Positions 21,601 to 33,890 of a stretch of DNA of 64,000 nucleotides are shown one piece after another (position 1 is the stretch's first letter; each line of letters opens with the position of its first letter). Below the pieces are notes generated by a model. The model had not been told where the DNA came from. It saw only the letters and a list, made by a program, of their open reading frames with translations, and ran no database searches. A program made the position numbers and the translations under genes. The stretch comes from Romanomermis culicivorax (Eukaryota > Nematoda > Enoplea > Mermithida > Mermithidae), in NCBI GenBank assembly GCA_963922205.1, contig CAWUHX010000159.1, positions 186,001 through 250,000 of the forward strand, read 5' to 3'.

Positions 21601-24560
21601 GATGCAGACACTCATCTCAACTTTTTGCAGCATTGCTAAATTTTGGTAAGTTTCTCATATGCCCTGGGCAAATCAATCAAACAATGGGAAATGGAGAAAA
21701 TAGCCACAAATTGACAGGACCACAATGATGAACTTAAAAAGAATTTGATCATAATGGTATTTGCATTGGCAGCAATTGGATTGGATGATGTGACCAATAA
21801 TTGTGGGATTTTGATGCCGGCTCATATCTTCTATAGTTGCAAGGATTTAGATTTTGGTTAGTAAGTTTTATAAAGTATTCCTCACATTTTGTAATGAATA
21901 ATGTGAACACATATTGGAAACATGTTGTGAAAAGCATCTACTATTTACTTGAAATCACATTTTTGGAAACTGTCATGTCAAAATGAATGAAGTGAAGTTT
22001 AAGTTCCTTGTAGTTATAGTTTTGTTTTTTGTGCTCCAACAAGTGTTTTTATTTGGATATAATCTTCAATGTGACTACAACTTTTTTGTAGCCCATCGTA
22101 AAATTGATTGGGATTCTTACAGACCTGAAACAAATAAAGATTTCAATTTGTCCAAGCATTAATGTTTTACTTTGTAAATAATTCCTAGGTACTAGTCTGT
22201 TGAGAAAATTTATAAGTCAGACATGCATGAGAAGAGTATTCCATGGGAAGGGTCCTTGAACTTTTTATCAAGATGGATTGTGGGTTGGTAGGAAAAAAAA
22301 TGGAAAAAAAGTTCCAGAAGCTTGTTTTTCAAAGGAAATATGCATAATCTTTAGAAAACCTGTTTTAGAAAAAGCAAATTTCAGGAGAGAGGGTTCACCC
22401 CGAAGTTTCAGCTGAGAGGGTTCATCCAAAATTAATCATTTACTGCATTATTTTGGAATGAATGACATTTATTTTGAACTTTTTGGGACATTGGATAAAG
22501 TTTTCTGAAATTAGTTCTTCTACTGCTTAATTGTCCAAGTCTATTTTTTCTTTATTCGAAATTTGTTTAGAAAAGTCCACAAAAAGTTATTAGCTTACTT
22601 GACCTGACAAGTATAAAATATTGATGCATTTAAACATTTAATTGAAGTTGGGTCTCCTATAACTCAGAAGGTGCCTTCACATAATATTAGTTTTTACAAA
22701 TATACTTGTACTTATTTATTTCAGACTGTAAAGCACTCATTTCAATATGAAGTCAATGTGGCCAGCCCATCAAACAGAAAAGTTCCTTTCAGTGGAGTGT
22801 CATTTTGATGGTTTTGCAACGAAAATTCCAATTGATTTGAAGATATAGCAGTAAGAAATGATATTATTAGAGGCTGAATTATTTAGGTGTGAAACATAGA
22901 AACATTAGGTACTGCAGAAGGTTCCACAAATTTCAGGGTAGGTGCAATAGTTGATGAAAAAAATTGATTCATTTAACATTACTCCAAGGTCTAATTTCGT
23001 CACAATCAGTATAGAAAGTAAAATAGCATATTTATTCAAATAGAAACTCCTTAGGAGATATAAAACCAAACAGCATTTCCATGCATCAAATTTCATTTAT
23101 GGTCAGACATAATTGATTTGTACTATGGAAAAGAGTTTTTTTACTGGCAAACTACTACACATCGGGGCTTTTAATAGAGCTTGAAAGAAGTTTTTTTTCA
23201 TCCACATTAGTTCAAGCTCTGCACTCTATCTGTGTACACCTTCCATTATTCTTCTTTCTCCAGACAATGGGCTTCTATCAAGCCTGTAGCCAGGAATTTT
23301 TTTCAGGGAAGGGCGTTTTCTCAACAAGGTTTTCTCAACTACTTATTCATATTTACATATTTGTTTTTTTATATCAGGAGCTCATTAACTGATATTTTAA
23401 TGTAAGAAGACATGCACGTCACCATAATCATGAGTGAAAAGTGAAGAATTTAATGAAATGATGAATATGGAGTTTCAGCTTAACTTCTTTTATTGCAGTA
23501 CTGAACTCCTGCATGCTGATATCATGTCTCGACTGGTGTTTGCTGTAAAATCCTTGCTCGAACATGTCCTGTTCATGGCTAATCTCCTGAATATTGCTGA
23601 TTCTAATGCACAGTGTTTGCAAAAAGTTCCTCAGTATCAGGTATCAAAAAAGCTTGACTATTACAGCTGGCTTCATGTAAGTTAGTTTTGTCATAAATTT
23701 TTCCTTCTGTGTTGTAGGTGATACTCTCAAAAACTCATCATCATACCACTTGAACTAAAATAATGGTTTACAAATCATTATAGCTCACAATGAATTGCAG
23801 ATCATCAACAGCAATCATTCCTTCAATAGCTACATAAATGTCCTCATACCTTCTATCTGCATTATGCATATTTTCTTCTGTGAAACAGAGTGAGGAAGAG
23901 CAGTCTGCTTGCCTGTTTCATCTTTTAATTTCAATGTCTACAAAATAAGGCACAAGAACTGGGGTTCCAGCTATTTGAAAGCAGGAACTGAAACCCCAAA
24001 TGCAAAAAAACCAAAGCCAAATTCCAACTGGAAAATCCAGTAAAGTGAAACTGCCAAACTAAGGCTATTCACAATTCTATCAGCTGTTCACTATAACCAT
24101 CTTGCATAAACTTCATCATATGTCAAAACAGCTGTTTTGAATTCACTTAAATAGTATTCAAGAGGTTAAAGTTTGAGCTAATTCAGATTTGAGCCACAGT
24201 CTTTTGCTGAGCAAGAGTGATTAACTAAATGTCAATTGACAGAGTTGTCTTTTGTGAAAAAGATGACTTGTGATTTTTCACCACAATCTTGTCTTATGTT
24301 GAACTTATTTCTCAAAATTCTTCTAAAAATTCCTCCTTTTCAGTCGTCAGCATGTGTGCTAATGTCAGAAAGTTTCCATTAGCATGGCTTTGGTCTCATC
24401 GTAACTATGCTGAGAAAATCCTGGTCACAAGGAATTTCATTCAGGACAAAGTTGGAAGAATCTAACTGTTGATTCATATAGACTATTGACAAAAAGTTGA
24501 AGATGACAGTCAATCAATTTTGGCTGAACTTTTTGATGAAAAATCGATAATTTTTGGATG
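21600..24560 (+). repeat. Degenerate segmental duplication, left copy
   Basis: Blocks of this region recur in the same order and orientation at 29440-32000. Examples are 'ttggatgatgtgaccaata' at 21779 against 29575, 'gtttcagctnnaattcttttattgcag' near 23472 against 30893, and 'gtcagcatgtgtgctaatgtcagaaagtttccattagcatgg' near 24350 against 31760. The spacing differs by indels. The block near 24345-24465 stays free of indels and of stops in one frame in both copies, so a small exon may lie there. Confidence 0.65.
24345..24465 (+). pseudogene. Exon-like block conserved between the two segmental copies
   Basis: Downstream of an acceptor (ccttttcag), one frame gives VVSMCANVRKFPLAWL... and ends VGRI-stop. 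The paralogous block at 31760-31880 keeps the same frame, length and stop with about a dozen substitutions and no indel. The surrounding duplicated DNA has many indels, so the difference hints at past coding constraint. No family is recognised. Confidence 0.35.
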
Positions 24561-24659
24561 ATGGATGCATCATTTGCAATGTAGAACAAAAGACTTCCAA
24601 AAATCCCAGTTTACAAAATAAGCACAAAGATCATCAAAAAACCTGTCTTAAAAAACTTC

Positions 24660-25450
24660 AGGGGGGTGTTTGATGACTTTTTTTGGCCAGGGGGGGATGG
24701 TTAGTGTCTTAGGTATGGCCCCCCTACCCCCCTATGTGCATGTATGTCACACACTGAAAACAACTCCACTAAGAGATTCATCAGTACTGAGTTCATTTTT
24801 TATACTTACCACTGAAAACTCAAAATTCGAATTTTCAGAGTGCTTTTTAATTCACACACTGAGTGCGCAATAATCTGCCAAATATTATTAATTTTTCAAA
24901 TTTTCGGGGAAAGTGATAAGCTTTTGAACAAAAATAAATTCTTCAATGGATTTAGCAGTGCGGAATTCACATTATTGATCTTCTCCACCACTCAAAACCA
25001 GACATGAATGGCAAGATTTTTCCAGGTGGGATCACTGAACTTTTATGCTCTGTTTAGGGGGGTGGTGGGGCAAAAAATGAAAGAAAGTTCTGCAAGCTTG
25101 TTATTCATACGAAATACCCACAAAAATCAAGAGGATGTCTTGGAAAAAGTTCAGGGGGTATTTGACGATTTTATAGGCCAAAGGGGGTGGCTAGGGTGTC
25201 AGGTAAAGAGGTTCATCCCTCCCTGTCCCCCGATGCCCATTTATGCTCAGAAATGAAAATTCGCATTTTCAGAATTGTTTTCCATTTGCATACAACATTC
25301 AGCTGAACATTACACCAATGGATTCAGGCTTCTTAATTTTTTAAATAAGCAATGAATTCTGACATCGAAAGGACATTCTCAGTGAATTCAGTAGTGCAGA
25401 ATCTATATGTTTCTATCTCTCTTACTGTTGAAAGCTCAAAGTTTGAATAT
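24660..25450. repeat. G-rich interspersed repeat pieces
   Basis: 'gggggtgtttgatgac...ggccaggggg...ggtatggccccc...atgtgcatgtatg' at 24660-24745 recurs, diverged, at 25070-25250 and 27490-27590. A shorter relative lies at 13840-13930. Between them are single units related to the 13969 tandem array. The common end 'atgtgcatgtatg' suggests another MITE-like family, but I could not fix both termini. Confidence 0.4.
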
Positions 25451-25458
25451 TCAGGCAT

Positions 25459-25960
25459 TTGCAAAATGTGCTTCAATTAGCTCAGAATAATCAATCATTC
25501 GAATTCACAGACCATGAAGAATGTCCAGAAAAGTTGTGCGATAAATTGAATGCATCATCAGAAAGTTCCAGTTCATCAGCTCCATTGGAGTCAGAGTCGG
25601 ACACAATTGATAAAGTGATGGAACAAGTCCATATTTTGGAGAAAGTGGTTTCAAAAAAAAGAGGATGTATTGGCCTCAATTTCATCCTTGCCCACTTTGT
25701 GAAAAAGATTCAATCAGGGACTTCACTCCGATAAATTTCACAAAGATGCTGATTACAAAAAATACCATAATGATATTTGCCTTCTGAAAAAATGTCAATG
25801 TGATGATGACATTCAGCAGTTTGACTAGGACATCATCCAGATATAGATAGAAGAAAATGAAACTACAGATTGACGCAAATTGGATATTATGACAATATGA
25901 AGGATGCATAGCTGCAGCCAAACTCGGCTTTTATCATGTATGCTCAACATTCAAAGCAGC
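25459..25960 (+). pseudogene. Decayed coding fragment with Cys motif, paralogous to 29043-29393
   Basis: A 91-codon frame (25459-25734) holds TDHEECPEKLCDKLNASSES, then a Ser/Glu-rich segment and a helix-forming stretch. Near its end, an adjacent frame continues with CPLCEKDSIRDFT, and later KKYHNDICLLKKCQCDDD, so at least one frameshift is present. The pattern (CPL, then Asp/Glu residues, then Y..YHN and Cys) resembles the fragment near 29200. A zinc-binding module is possible. Family unknown. Confidence 0.4.
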
Positions 25961-26728
25961 TCATCCATGTTCAGTTGACTAAAATTGCAAATTATTGTCA
26001 GTGCATGGGACTATTTTTCATTTTTTGTTGCCGGAATGTAGAACTACTTTCCCATAAGGCAGCTGTTGAAGGTGAAATAATTGGGTTTGCATTTCACATT
26101 TTACATTATCTATTTTACAGGCCTTTCCAAAGACATCACAAGTTTTTCCACAATTTTAAGAAAAGTTGGATCTTTTTCTTTAGCCAAGGGCTATACGAGT
26201 AAATCGATTCAGTTCCTGAATTTTATGATTGAGAATCTATACCATTTGGTGAAATGATCCTGATAGCCACCAAATTGGAGAAAAATTTGTGAACATGCAA
26301 ACAAATGCTCTAAGAATGCACAATATCTTTTTAGAGAGGAGTCAAATGGGAAAAGTGTGAGTTTCAGATTTAAAATTGAACATCTTGTTCGAAAATTTCA
26401 GGTTTATAACCAATGCCAATTCTGAATAATTCAATTTTTATGCTCCACTTAAAGCTTGCTCCTCTCCACTTCTTTAATATCAGAAAATAGAAAAATTACT
26501 TTTTCTCAATTTTGGATGGAAAATTCTTTTTTTCACTTATTTTTTTGGATTTTTTGTGAAAAGGTGGAACCCAATTCCATTCAGATATGTGTTTTTCAAT
26601 TTGACGAATTTTAGAAAGCATTTTTTTTTTGGTTTTCTAGCATAGAGGCAACTTCCAAAATTCAATGTCTCCAATCAATTAAAAGCAAGCTTGTCGTTCA
26701 TCAGCTATGGAAATTTTCTGGGCAAATT

Positions 26729-27215
26729 TTGAGAAATTTGTCCTCAAAAAGCCATGTTTCAAGGATTGAATACAATTTTGCTTCATATTTTATTTGGGCC
26801 ATGGGGGTATATATAAATGACACTCATCCAGGAATCCATTACAAAAGCCGATCAAAATATATTCATAAATCCAAAGCCCATGGCCAATGCAAGCTTATAA
26901 ACTTACCAGATGCCAAATATGGCTTATCAATGACCATAATGAGCACATATAAGCAAATGTATTCTAACCTTGATCAAACTTTGCTGAAAAAATATGCAGA
27001 GCAGATGAAGGTTATCAACAATACCAGCTTTGCCTTCATCAACCAAAAATTTCAACAACTAGACCATTCATGATACAGTAATCACCTACAATTCAGAAAA
27101 CAATGCCAATTTGGTTTTAGTTGGTGCATATCAAGTTTGTAGGGCATCTGTGACATTGACCATCAAAAAAGTGCAGCAAGAATTTGAAGATGTGATTGCT
27201 GAAAATTGAATTGAG
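26729..27215 (+). pseudogene. Decayed coding fragment of unknown family
   Basis: A frame of 114 codons with ordinary protein composition (ASYFIWAMGVYINDTHPGI, LDQTLLKKYAEQMKVINN) ends at 27073. The next frame carries on without a gap in composition (YNSENNANLVLVGAYQVC, KKVQQEFEDVIAEN) to a stop at about 27208. One frameshift near 27070 explains the break. The region is helix-rich with Asn-rich glycosylation-type sites. I considered an envelope-protein relic but see no diagnostic motif. Confidence 0.4.
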
Positions 27216-28234
27216 ATCAGGCAACAGGCACATGCCCATAGTGGCAAAAGGTCATTTTGATACTCTTGTAAGTGGGTTGACCTTTATTCATACCAGCTTC
27301 TTTATCTCCTGTGCTAGTCAAATTTTGGATATTTGATTGGACAAATGCATATAAATAGAAAAAACACTCCTAAAATTCTAATTTTAATGTTGTGATATAC
27401 TAAACACAGAAAACTATCAAATCCATGTCACTGGATTCATTATTGAAATTAGTTGTGCTTTGGTGAAACAAAACAAAAAAAGGACAAAAATTCATGGGGC
27501 TGTTTGATGCATTTCTTTGGCCAGTGGGTAGTGGCCAGAGTGTCATGTATGGGGGTTTACCCCCCTATCTCCTATGTGCATGTATGATTTGGACCAATCA
27601 ATAATTTTTAACCTGATAACTTTTTTCCAAGTGATGTGTAATGCCCTCAGGTATTTAATATTTACTAAAATTGATGTACTTAGAAGGTGTGGGACATTAC
27701 TTTTTAGTGCCATTGGCAGGAGACATTGAATGGGATGAGTGAAGTTCGCTTAATGTCATCCATTCCCAGGACTTCCAGAAAACAGAAAAGGATGTAAGTA
27801 AGGATATTAACACAAGATATGAGAAGTTGTAATCTCTACCTTGTTTCTATGTCCTCCACACAACCCTATAGGGAGGGTATGATGGGGATATCATCCTACC
27901 TACACTCATAAAAATTGATGGATTCTTTTGATACATGGGGATATCATCCTACCTAAACTCATAAAAATTGATCGATTCTTTTGATATAAAAAACTTGCTT
28001 CTAGCTAAATTTTAATGTACATTTTGAAAGGAAGTAAATTTATTTTAAAGTTAGTGTGGGAAAATCAGAAATTTGAGCCTGGGAACCTTGATTTAGCTCG
28101 ACTCACTTTCAAAAAAACCAGAATATTTTTCTTTCACAATCATTATTCTATTTTTTCCCTTCCTGGTGGATGGATTCATTTCTTTTGTTGTTATTTAGAT
28201 TTATTTTACTTAACTAATTTGCATAATTTTCAAG
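27216..28234. other. Non-coding, with a short tandem duplication
   Basis: A 54-bp unit ('ggggatatcatcctacct...actcataaaaattgat...gattcttttgata') occurs twice at about 27883-27990. 27490-27590 is a member of the G-rich repeat family. I see no gene. Confidence 0.5.
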
Positions 28235-28289
28235 ATGGGAAAGGAGAAGAACAAACAAGCTTTGAAGAACATTGTTAAAAATCTAAGTA
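28235..28289 (+). CDS. Candidate first exon of an unknown gene
   Basis: An ATG directly after an acceptor-like 'ttttcaag' opens 18 codons, MGKEKNKQALKNIVKNLS, then one base and the consensus donor A|gtaagt. The codons are clean and basic, and an ATG-GGN-AAN start context also appears at 28920 and 46630. The next exon is not identified; the coding fragment at 29043-29393 is a candidate. Confidence 0.35.
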
Positions 28290-28329
28290 GTAAGTTTCCT
28301 ATGAAATTAATCAATATCATCTGCTAAGT

Positions 28330-28920
28330 TAGACTATCACTAGTACCTTTGGTTTTGATGAAAGTATGAGACACTGGTCAAAAGTCATACTATATAGAGG
28401 ACATGGTATATTTTCATTCCTGGTTTCATTTAATTTGATTCTGATTGGTCCTCTTTATGCTCCCCATGTTATCATGGTTTCTAGTACAGAAAATAATACT
28501 CTTTTCAATGGCACTTTTTTCACCAAAAATAGACATAAATTTATTTGACATGTGCCTCTCAAACTTGATGTTTTTGAATTTTTTGATTTTTCTCAGGCCA
28601 TTGTTCTGGTCATCTATTATCCAACTCCTCCAATAATCTGAAAAAAGACAATCATCGTACTTTACATTTATTGCTGTGATCTGTTATGTGAGACCATCAC
28701 TGGTCTCTTTGCATTTAAATTCTGGATATTCGACTGATCAAAAGTCATACCAAATAGAGTGCATGGTTTTTTCACTTTTCTGGGTTTGTTAAATATGATT
28801 GAAATTGATTGAAAATTTCAATTCTTGGCCAAAATAGTTGCTGTTAAATTACTGCTGTGGTCCACCGCCTTTAAATTGCTGCTTCACCCTGTTATCTGTG
28901 ACCTTTTTTGCAGTCCAAAA
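28330..28920 (+). repeat. Diverged tandem duplication of about 350 bp
   Basis: 'gaccatcactngt...tttgcattt...gactggtcaaaagtcatac...atagag...catggt...ttcctggttt' occurs at about 28335-28450 and again at about 28690-28800. The end of the second copy (28810-28920, 'ttggccaaaatagttgctgttaaattactgctgtgg...ttatctgtgaccttttttgcag') recurs at 59355-59445, so the unit belongs to a dispersed family. Confidence 0.5.
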
Positions 28921-29042
28921 AATGGGAGGAAAAAGAAATGTTAATAATCCATGCATGCTTTTCATTCTTGCTTGGCTTGCAGGATGCTAGTAAACCCAAT
29001 ACATCCCTATTTCACATCAATGTATGGATACAGTCCCAATTA

Positions 29043-29393
29043 GTACAAAATTTTCAAGAGGGAGATGCAACATCGGGAAGGGGAAGGGTGTAAGATCCTG
29101 AAAAGAGAAGTTTTGACACCCATGGATGATGACCTAGGTATTGATGGTCTTCTGGGACATGTTACTAAAGGGATGTAAAAAGCCTGGCTATACATAAAAT
29201 GTGAATGGTGTCCACTTTTGGTTGCACACGAAAATGAAGATGTTGAGGACCTACAAACAGTAGACAATCAAGCAATTTGGAAACAATATCATAATTTCAT
29301 GTCAAAGGTTGTTGAGTTCTGCCACTCAAAGGAAAAGAGTGTTTTGGCTATCGAGGACATTATCTTTGGTTTGGAACTCAGATTTTGTTCATA
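29043..29393 (+). pseudogene. Decayed coding fragment, paralogous to 25459-25960
   Basis: One frame of about 115 codons is interrupted by a single TAA near 29176. Before it come KREVLTPMDDDLGIDGLL and similar; after it come KCEWCPLLVAHENEDVEDLQ and IWKQYHNFMSKVVEFCHSKE. The uneven but protein-like composition and the shared CPL/Y..YHN/Cys spacing tie it to the 25.5-kb fragment. Probably one member of a small gene or element-encoded family. Function unknown. Confidence 0.45.
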
Positions 29394-29439
29394 GATTAAA
29401 GTCATTTAAGTTAACTATCTGTTGAATTTCAGGCTTACA

Positions 29440-32000
29440 AGATAATGTTAAGGCCTATGCCTTATCAGTTTTACGTAAGTCCACAATGAGAACAATGATG
29501 AGCATTGAGAGAAAATCCTCGATGACGACAGTATTGGCATTGGGAGTGATTTGGGCAAATGATTGGACAATGGATTGGACGATGTGACCAATAGTGGTCA
29601 ACATCATATGCAGGCTCATGTCTTCCATAGTTGTCAGGATTCAGATTTGGGTTGGTGAGTTTTATGAAGTATTCCTAACATTTTGAAATGAAAAATGTGA
29701 ACATATATTGGGAACATTCTGAAAGATCTTTTTTTCTTCTTTTTTTATTCTTCATTTGGAATTTGTTTGGGAAAGTCAACAAAAGCCTACTTAACATAAT
29801 ACATATGATATAATTGGTGCATTCAAACAGTTAATAGAGATTGAGACTTCCATAATTCAGAAAATGCTTTCACAGTACATTTGATTTCACCAATATACCT
29901 GTGCATATTTATTCCAGACTGCAAAGTATTCTTTGCAATGAAGGGCAATGCAGCTTTTAGCCTATCTAACAGATAGGCTCCTTTCAGTGGAAGAGCCATT
30001 TCAATAGTTTTGGTCAAAAAATTTGAAGTGATTAAAAGACATGGTGGTAAGGGATGTTTTTAATAGAGAGTGGATTATTGGGTGGAGAAAGTTCTGCAAA
30101 AGGTATCAAGAAATTCAGATTAGATGGAATATTTAGTATTTATTCATTCAACCTCAATCTAAACTGCAAATTTCATTACAATCTGTACAGAAAGTAAAAT
30201 AGCATGTTCAAGCAGCAAATTTAATCTGTGGACAAACAAAATGGATTAGTACAATAGAAAATATTGATATATATCGGGAAGTACCAAAGGTGCATGCAAA
30301 GTTATTGGCAAACAACTACACATCAGGGTTTCAGTAAAGCTTGAAGGAGACTTTTTTGCTGCACATTTGTTCGAGCCCTGTGCTCCATCTGTGTATGTGT
30401 TCCATTGTTCTTCTTCCAGACCATGGGCATTAAAGTTAATCTGACTGCAGCTATTTATTATCAGTAAAGGGTATGACCAGCTTATTTTGAAAACTTCAAG
30501 GAAAATGACAATTCTGGGTGAAAGTTTTATAAAATTCTAGATTAAGTCCAAGTGGGTCCCAGAAATCCAAAAATTGCAAAAAGGTGCAATCAATGTGCTT
30601 AGAGGAGTACTAGAAGCAATTAAGTCTACAACTTTTATGATTCTAGAGCATCATTGATTCGAACAAAAATTTTAGATGCTACGTTCAAAAATCCTGTGTC
30701 TAATTATTATGATGGAATTCAAGAAAAAAGGAAGTTAATTCATAATGTTTTCTCAGCTGCTTATTCCTATTTATATATTTGCTTTTTTTAAACTTGGGGG
30801 TCAAAGACTGATATTGTAATGTAAGAAGACATGTTGGTCAACAAAATCATGAGTGGAAGGTGAAGAATTTAATGAAATGATGAACTTGGGGTTTCAGCTC
30901 GAATTCTTTTATTGCAGTACTGAACTTGTGCATGCTGATATTGTGTCTCCACTGGTGTTTGCTGTAAAACCCTTGCTCAAACATGTCCTGTTCATGGCTA
31001 ATCTCCTGAATCTTGCTGATTCTAATGCATAGTGTTTGCAGAAAGTTGCTCAGTAGCAAAAAAGCTTGACTATTGAAGCTGGCTTCAAGTGAGGGTAGTT
31101 TTGTCATAAGTTTTTCCCTGTGTGTTGTAAGTTGTACTGACAAAAAACCGTGATCATACCACTTGAACTAAAATGATGGTTTACAAATCATTATAGCCTA
31201 GGATGAATTGCAGATCATCAACAGCACTCATTTGTGAAATGGCTATATTAATGTCCTCAGATCTTCTATCTGAATTATACATATCTTCTTCTATGAAACA
31301 GAATGAGAAAGAGCCGTCGGCTTGCCTTCTTTCATCTTTATATTTCAATGACTACGAAATGAAGCACAAAAACTGAGGTTCTAACAATCTGAAAACAGGA
31401 ACTGAAACCCTTAATTCGAAAAATGCTAAAGCCAAATTAGAACTGCAAAATCCAGTAAAGTGAAACTACTAAACTAAAGCTGTTCACAATTGTATCAGCT
31501 GTCCACTATAACCAATTTTCATTAACATCAGCATATGTCAAAACAGCTGTTTTGAATTTACTTAAATTGTATCAATGATGTTAAAGTTGAAGCTTATCCA
31601 GATTTGAGCCACAGTCTTTGGCTGAGCAAGTGTGATGAACTAAATGTCAATATTGACAGAGTTGTTCTTCTTGAAAAAGATGACTTATGATTTTTCACAT
31701 CAATTTTGTGTTATATTGAACTTTCTTCAGAATTCTTCTAAAAATTCCCCCATTTCAGTCATCAGCATGTGTGCTAATGTCAGAAAGTTTCCATTAGCAT
31801 GGCTTCAGTCTCATCATTACTATACTAAGAAAACCCTGGCCGGAAGGAGTTCCATTCAGGACAGGGTTGGAAGAATCTAACTGTCAATTCATACAGACTG
31901 TTGAAAAAAAACTTGAAGATGACAATCAATCGATTTTGGCTGGAAGTTTTTGATCAAAAAATTGATCATTTTTGGATGATGAATGTACCATTCAGTATGC
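29440..32000 (+). repeat. Degenerate segmental duplication, right copy
   Basis: This is the same series of blocks as 21600-24560 in the same orientation, with different indels. It includes the exon-like block 31760-31880 that ends VGRI-stop. The minus-strand open frame 30847-31143 has a relative at 23428-23622, but both look like shadows of the duplicated block. Confidence 0.65.
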
Positions 32001-33890
32001 CAAAAGAAAACTGTTCCAAAAATCGGAATTTCGAGCATTGAGTTGTAAAAAATATATGAACACATGAATTTGGTGCCACTGAATCCAGGGTTGAAGTTAT
32101 GTTTAGGGTTTGAAACACACATTTTTTAAAAATCAAAATATTGATAATTTTCTGCTGAATAATGCACACAAATGTAAGCTAAAAATATTTATCATAATTT
32201 GTTTGAGTTTTCAGCAGTCGATAAGGCTGAAAAATTAGAATTCAGCACTGGTTAATCCTTTGACTAAGTTATTTTTTTGAATGATTCACCAATTTCTTTG
32301 AACATTTTATTTTCAAACAAATTGTAAGCTAAAGAATAAAATTACATTCACCAATGAAATCAGTGATGCCAATGTCATATTTATTGACATTATCAACTGC
32401 TGAAATTTTAGAATTCGAAAGCAGGGGAATAGTTTTAGTGTACATATTGCTTTTTCAATTAATTTTTTTTCATCACATCTCTATTGAGAATTTTTGTTTT
32501 GTAAAGCCAGACAGAAAGTTTGTGTTTGTACATTCTTTAATGCTATTTGTTGTTTTTCAGCTTCATAGTTTCCTGTGTTTTCGAATTGTGTATTTTGTGG
32601 GATAATTTTGTAAAAATTCAATTTGAGAAAGATCAGGGAATGCTGGTCTGTCATCTGCTTGCACAAAAGAATCTGCTACATGGGAACCTATTTTGAAGAC
32701 AAAAGGGAGCTGCAGATTCAGTTATTTATGGTATCTTTTCTCTCATAACTGCCCTCCTTTTTTTAGATTACAGTATGCCTGTAACTTGCCTAAACCCTGA
32801 AAATATTCTTGACAAAAGTTTTCTCTGCATTGGTTTTATAGAGGAGGAATTGAGTTTTTCATGCATTATAAATTAGTTGTCTGTTCCATTGCTTATGTTG
32901 TCAGTATTTCTCTCTTTATAAAACTGGATAAAAGTTTCTGTGGCTAATTTATTCATACCTTTAGGCTGCGTTGAATTTGAAATTATGTTGAAAAGAAATG
33001 CTTTTGTGTGGTCAACTTCTGTCTGGCTTTTTATCTGGTTTGATTTTCTGTTTTTCTGAAGAGAAATTTCTTGGCTTTGTAGGTTAAGATTACTTTACTG
33101 GATTGTTTTTGTGTAGGGTATAGAAATGTGTTGTGTGCCTACCTGGAAAAAAAATTTTGCTGAAGGTGAAATGGTTGGTGACCACTTATTCTTTTCTCAT
33201 TTTTCCTCCCATTCACTATTTATTCTTATGGTATACTTCAGACTGGGCAGTATTGAGTGAACAAAAGTTGATGTCAAATGCTAATTTTAATCATATAAGG
33301 AATAAAAGTGTGCATGCTAAATAATATTTTTTTCTAATTGAACATTTTTAATCAATGATCAGTTCTAAAGGGGACCCACCTTATCCATTGAGCATATATG
33401 CATATGTATGTAGCATCTACATATTTTTGAATCATATCAGTTCAGTTTATTTAGAAATCCTGTTCAATCCCATTTCACATTATGATTATTAACATTTCAG
33501 ATTTTGTTCATTTTTAGAACAAGTTTTGAAAAACAATAGAGAAATTGAAAATTCTTTTTTATTCTTCCACTACATTTTCTATGTTTGAGCATAGAATTTT
33601 GGCCTATGTTTTGTTCATTTACATCTCGTCTTTTATTCATTTCAAGGAAATTTTTGTCATTTTTGCACAATTTTGTTCAATATAAATACAAGCACTTTAA
33701 AATTTCCATAGAAATTGATTTTTCAGGAAAATATTTCCCATGCAAATTTTCTATGTGTAGAAATATTAGAGCTGACAAAGGCTTTATTCATTTCACTAAA
33801 GTTTATCTCATTTCAGAGATTTTCTATCATTTCTAGTGAATTTTTGTCTGTTTCAACACTTCCTCTAGGTCAAAAAAAGACTATAGGGCC
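32001..33890. other. AT-rich sequence without supported genes
   Basis: 32200-32460 contains one or two units related to the 13969 array ('caccaatgaaatcagtgatgccaatgtcatatttattgac'). The remainder is T-rich with no splice-supported exon. 33585-33912 holds overlapping open frames of T-rich composition that I do not support. Confidence 0.4.

Noticed and set aside
26729..27215. Envelope-glycoprotein relic
   Set aside because: Helix-rich with Asn sites, but no signal peptide, cleavage site or membrane segment, so I left it unnamed.
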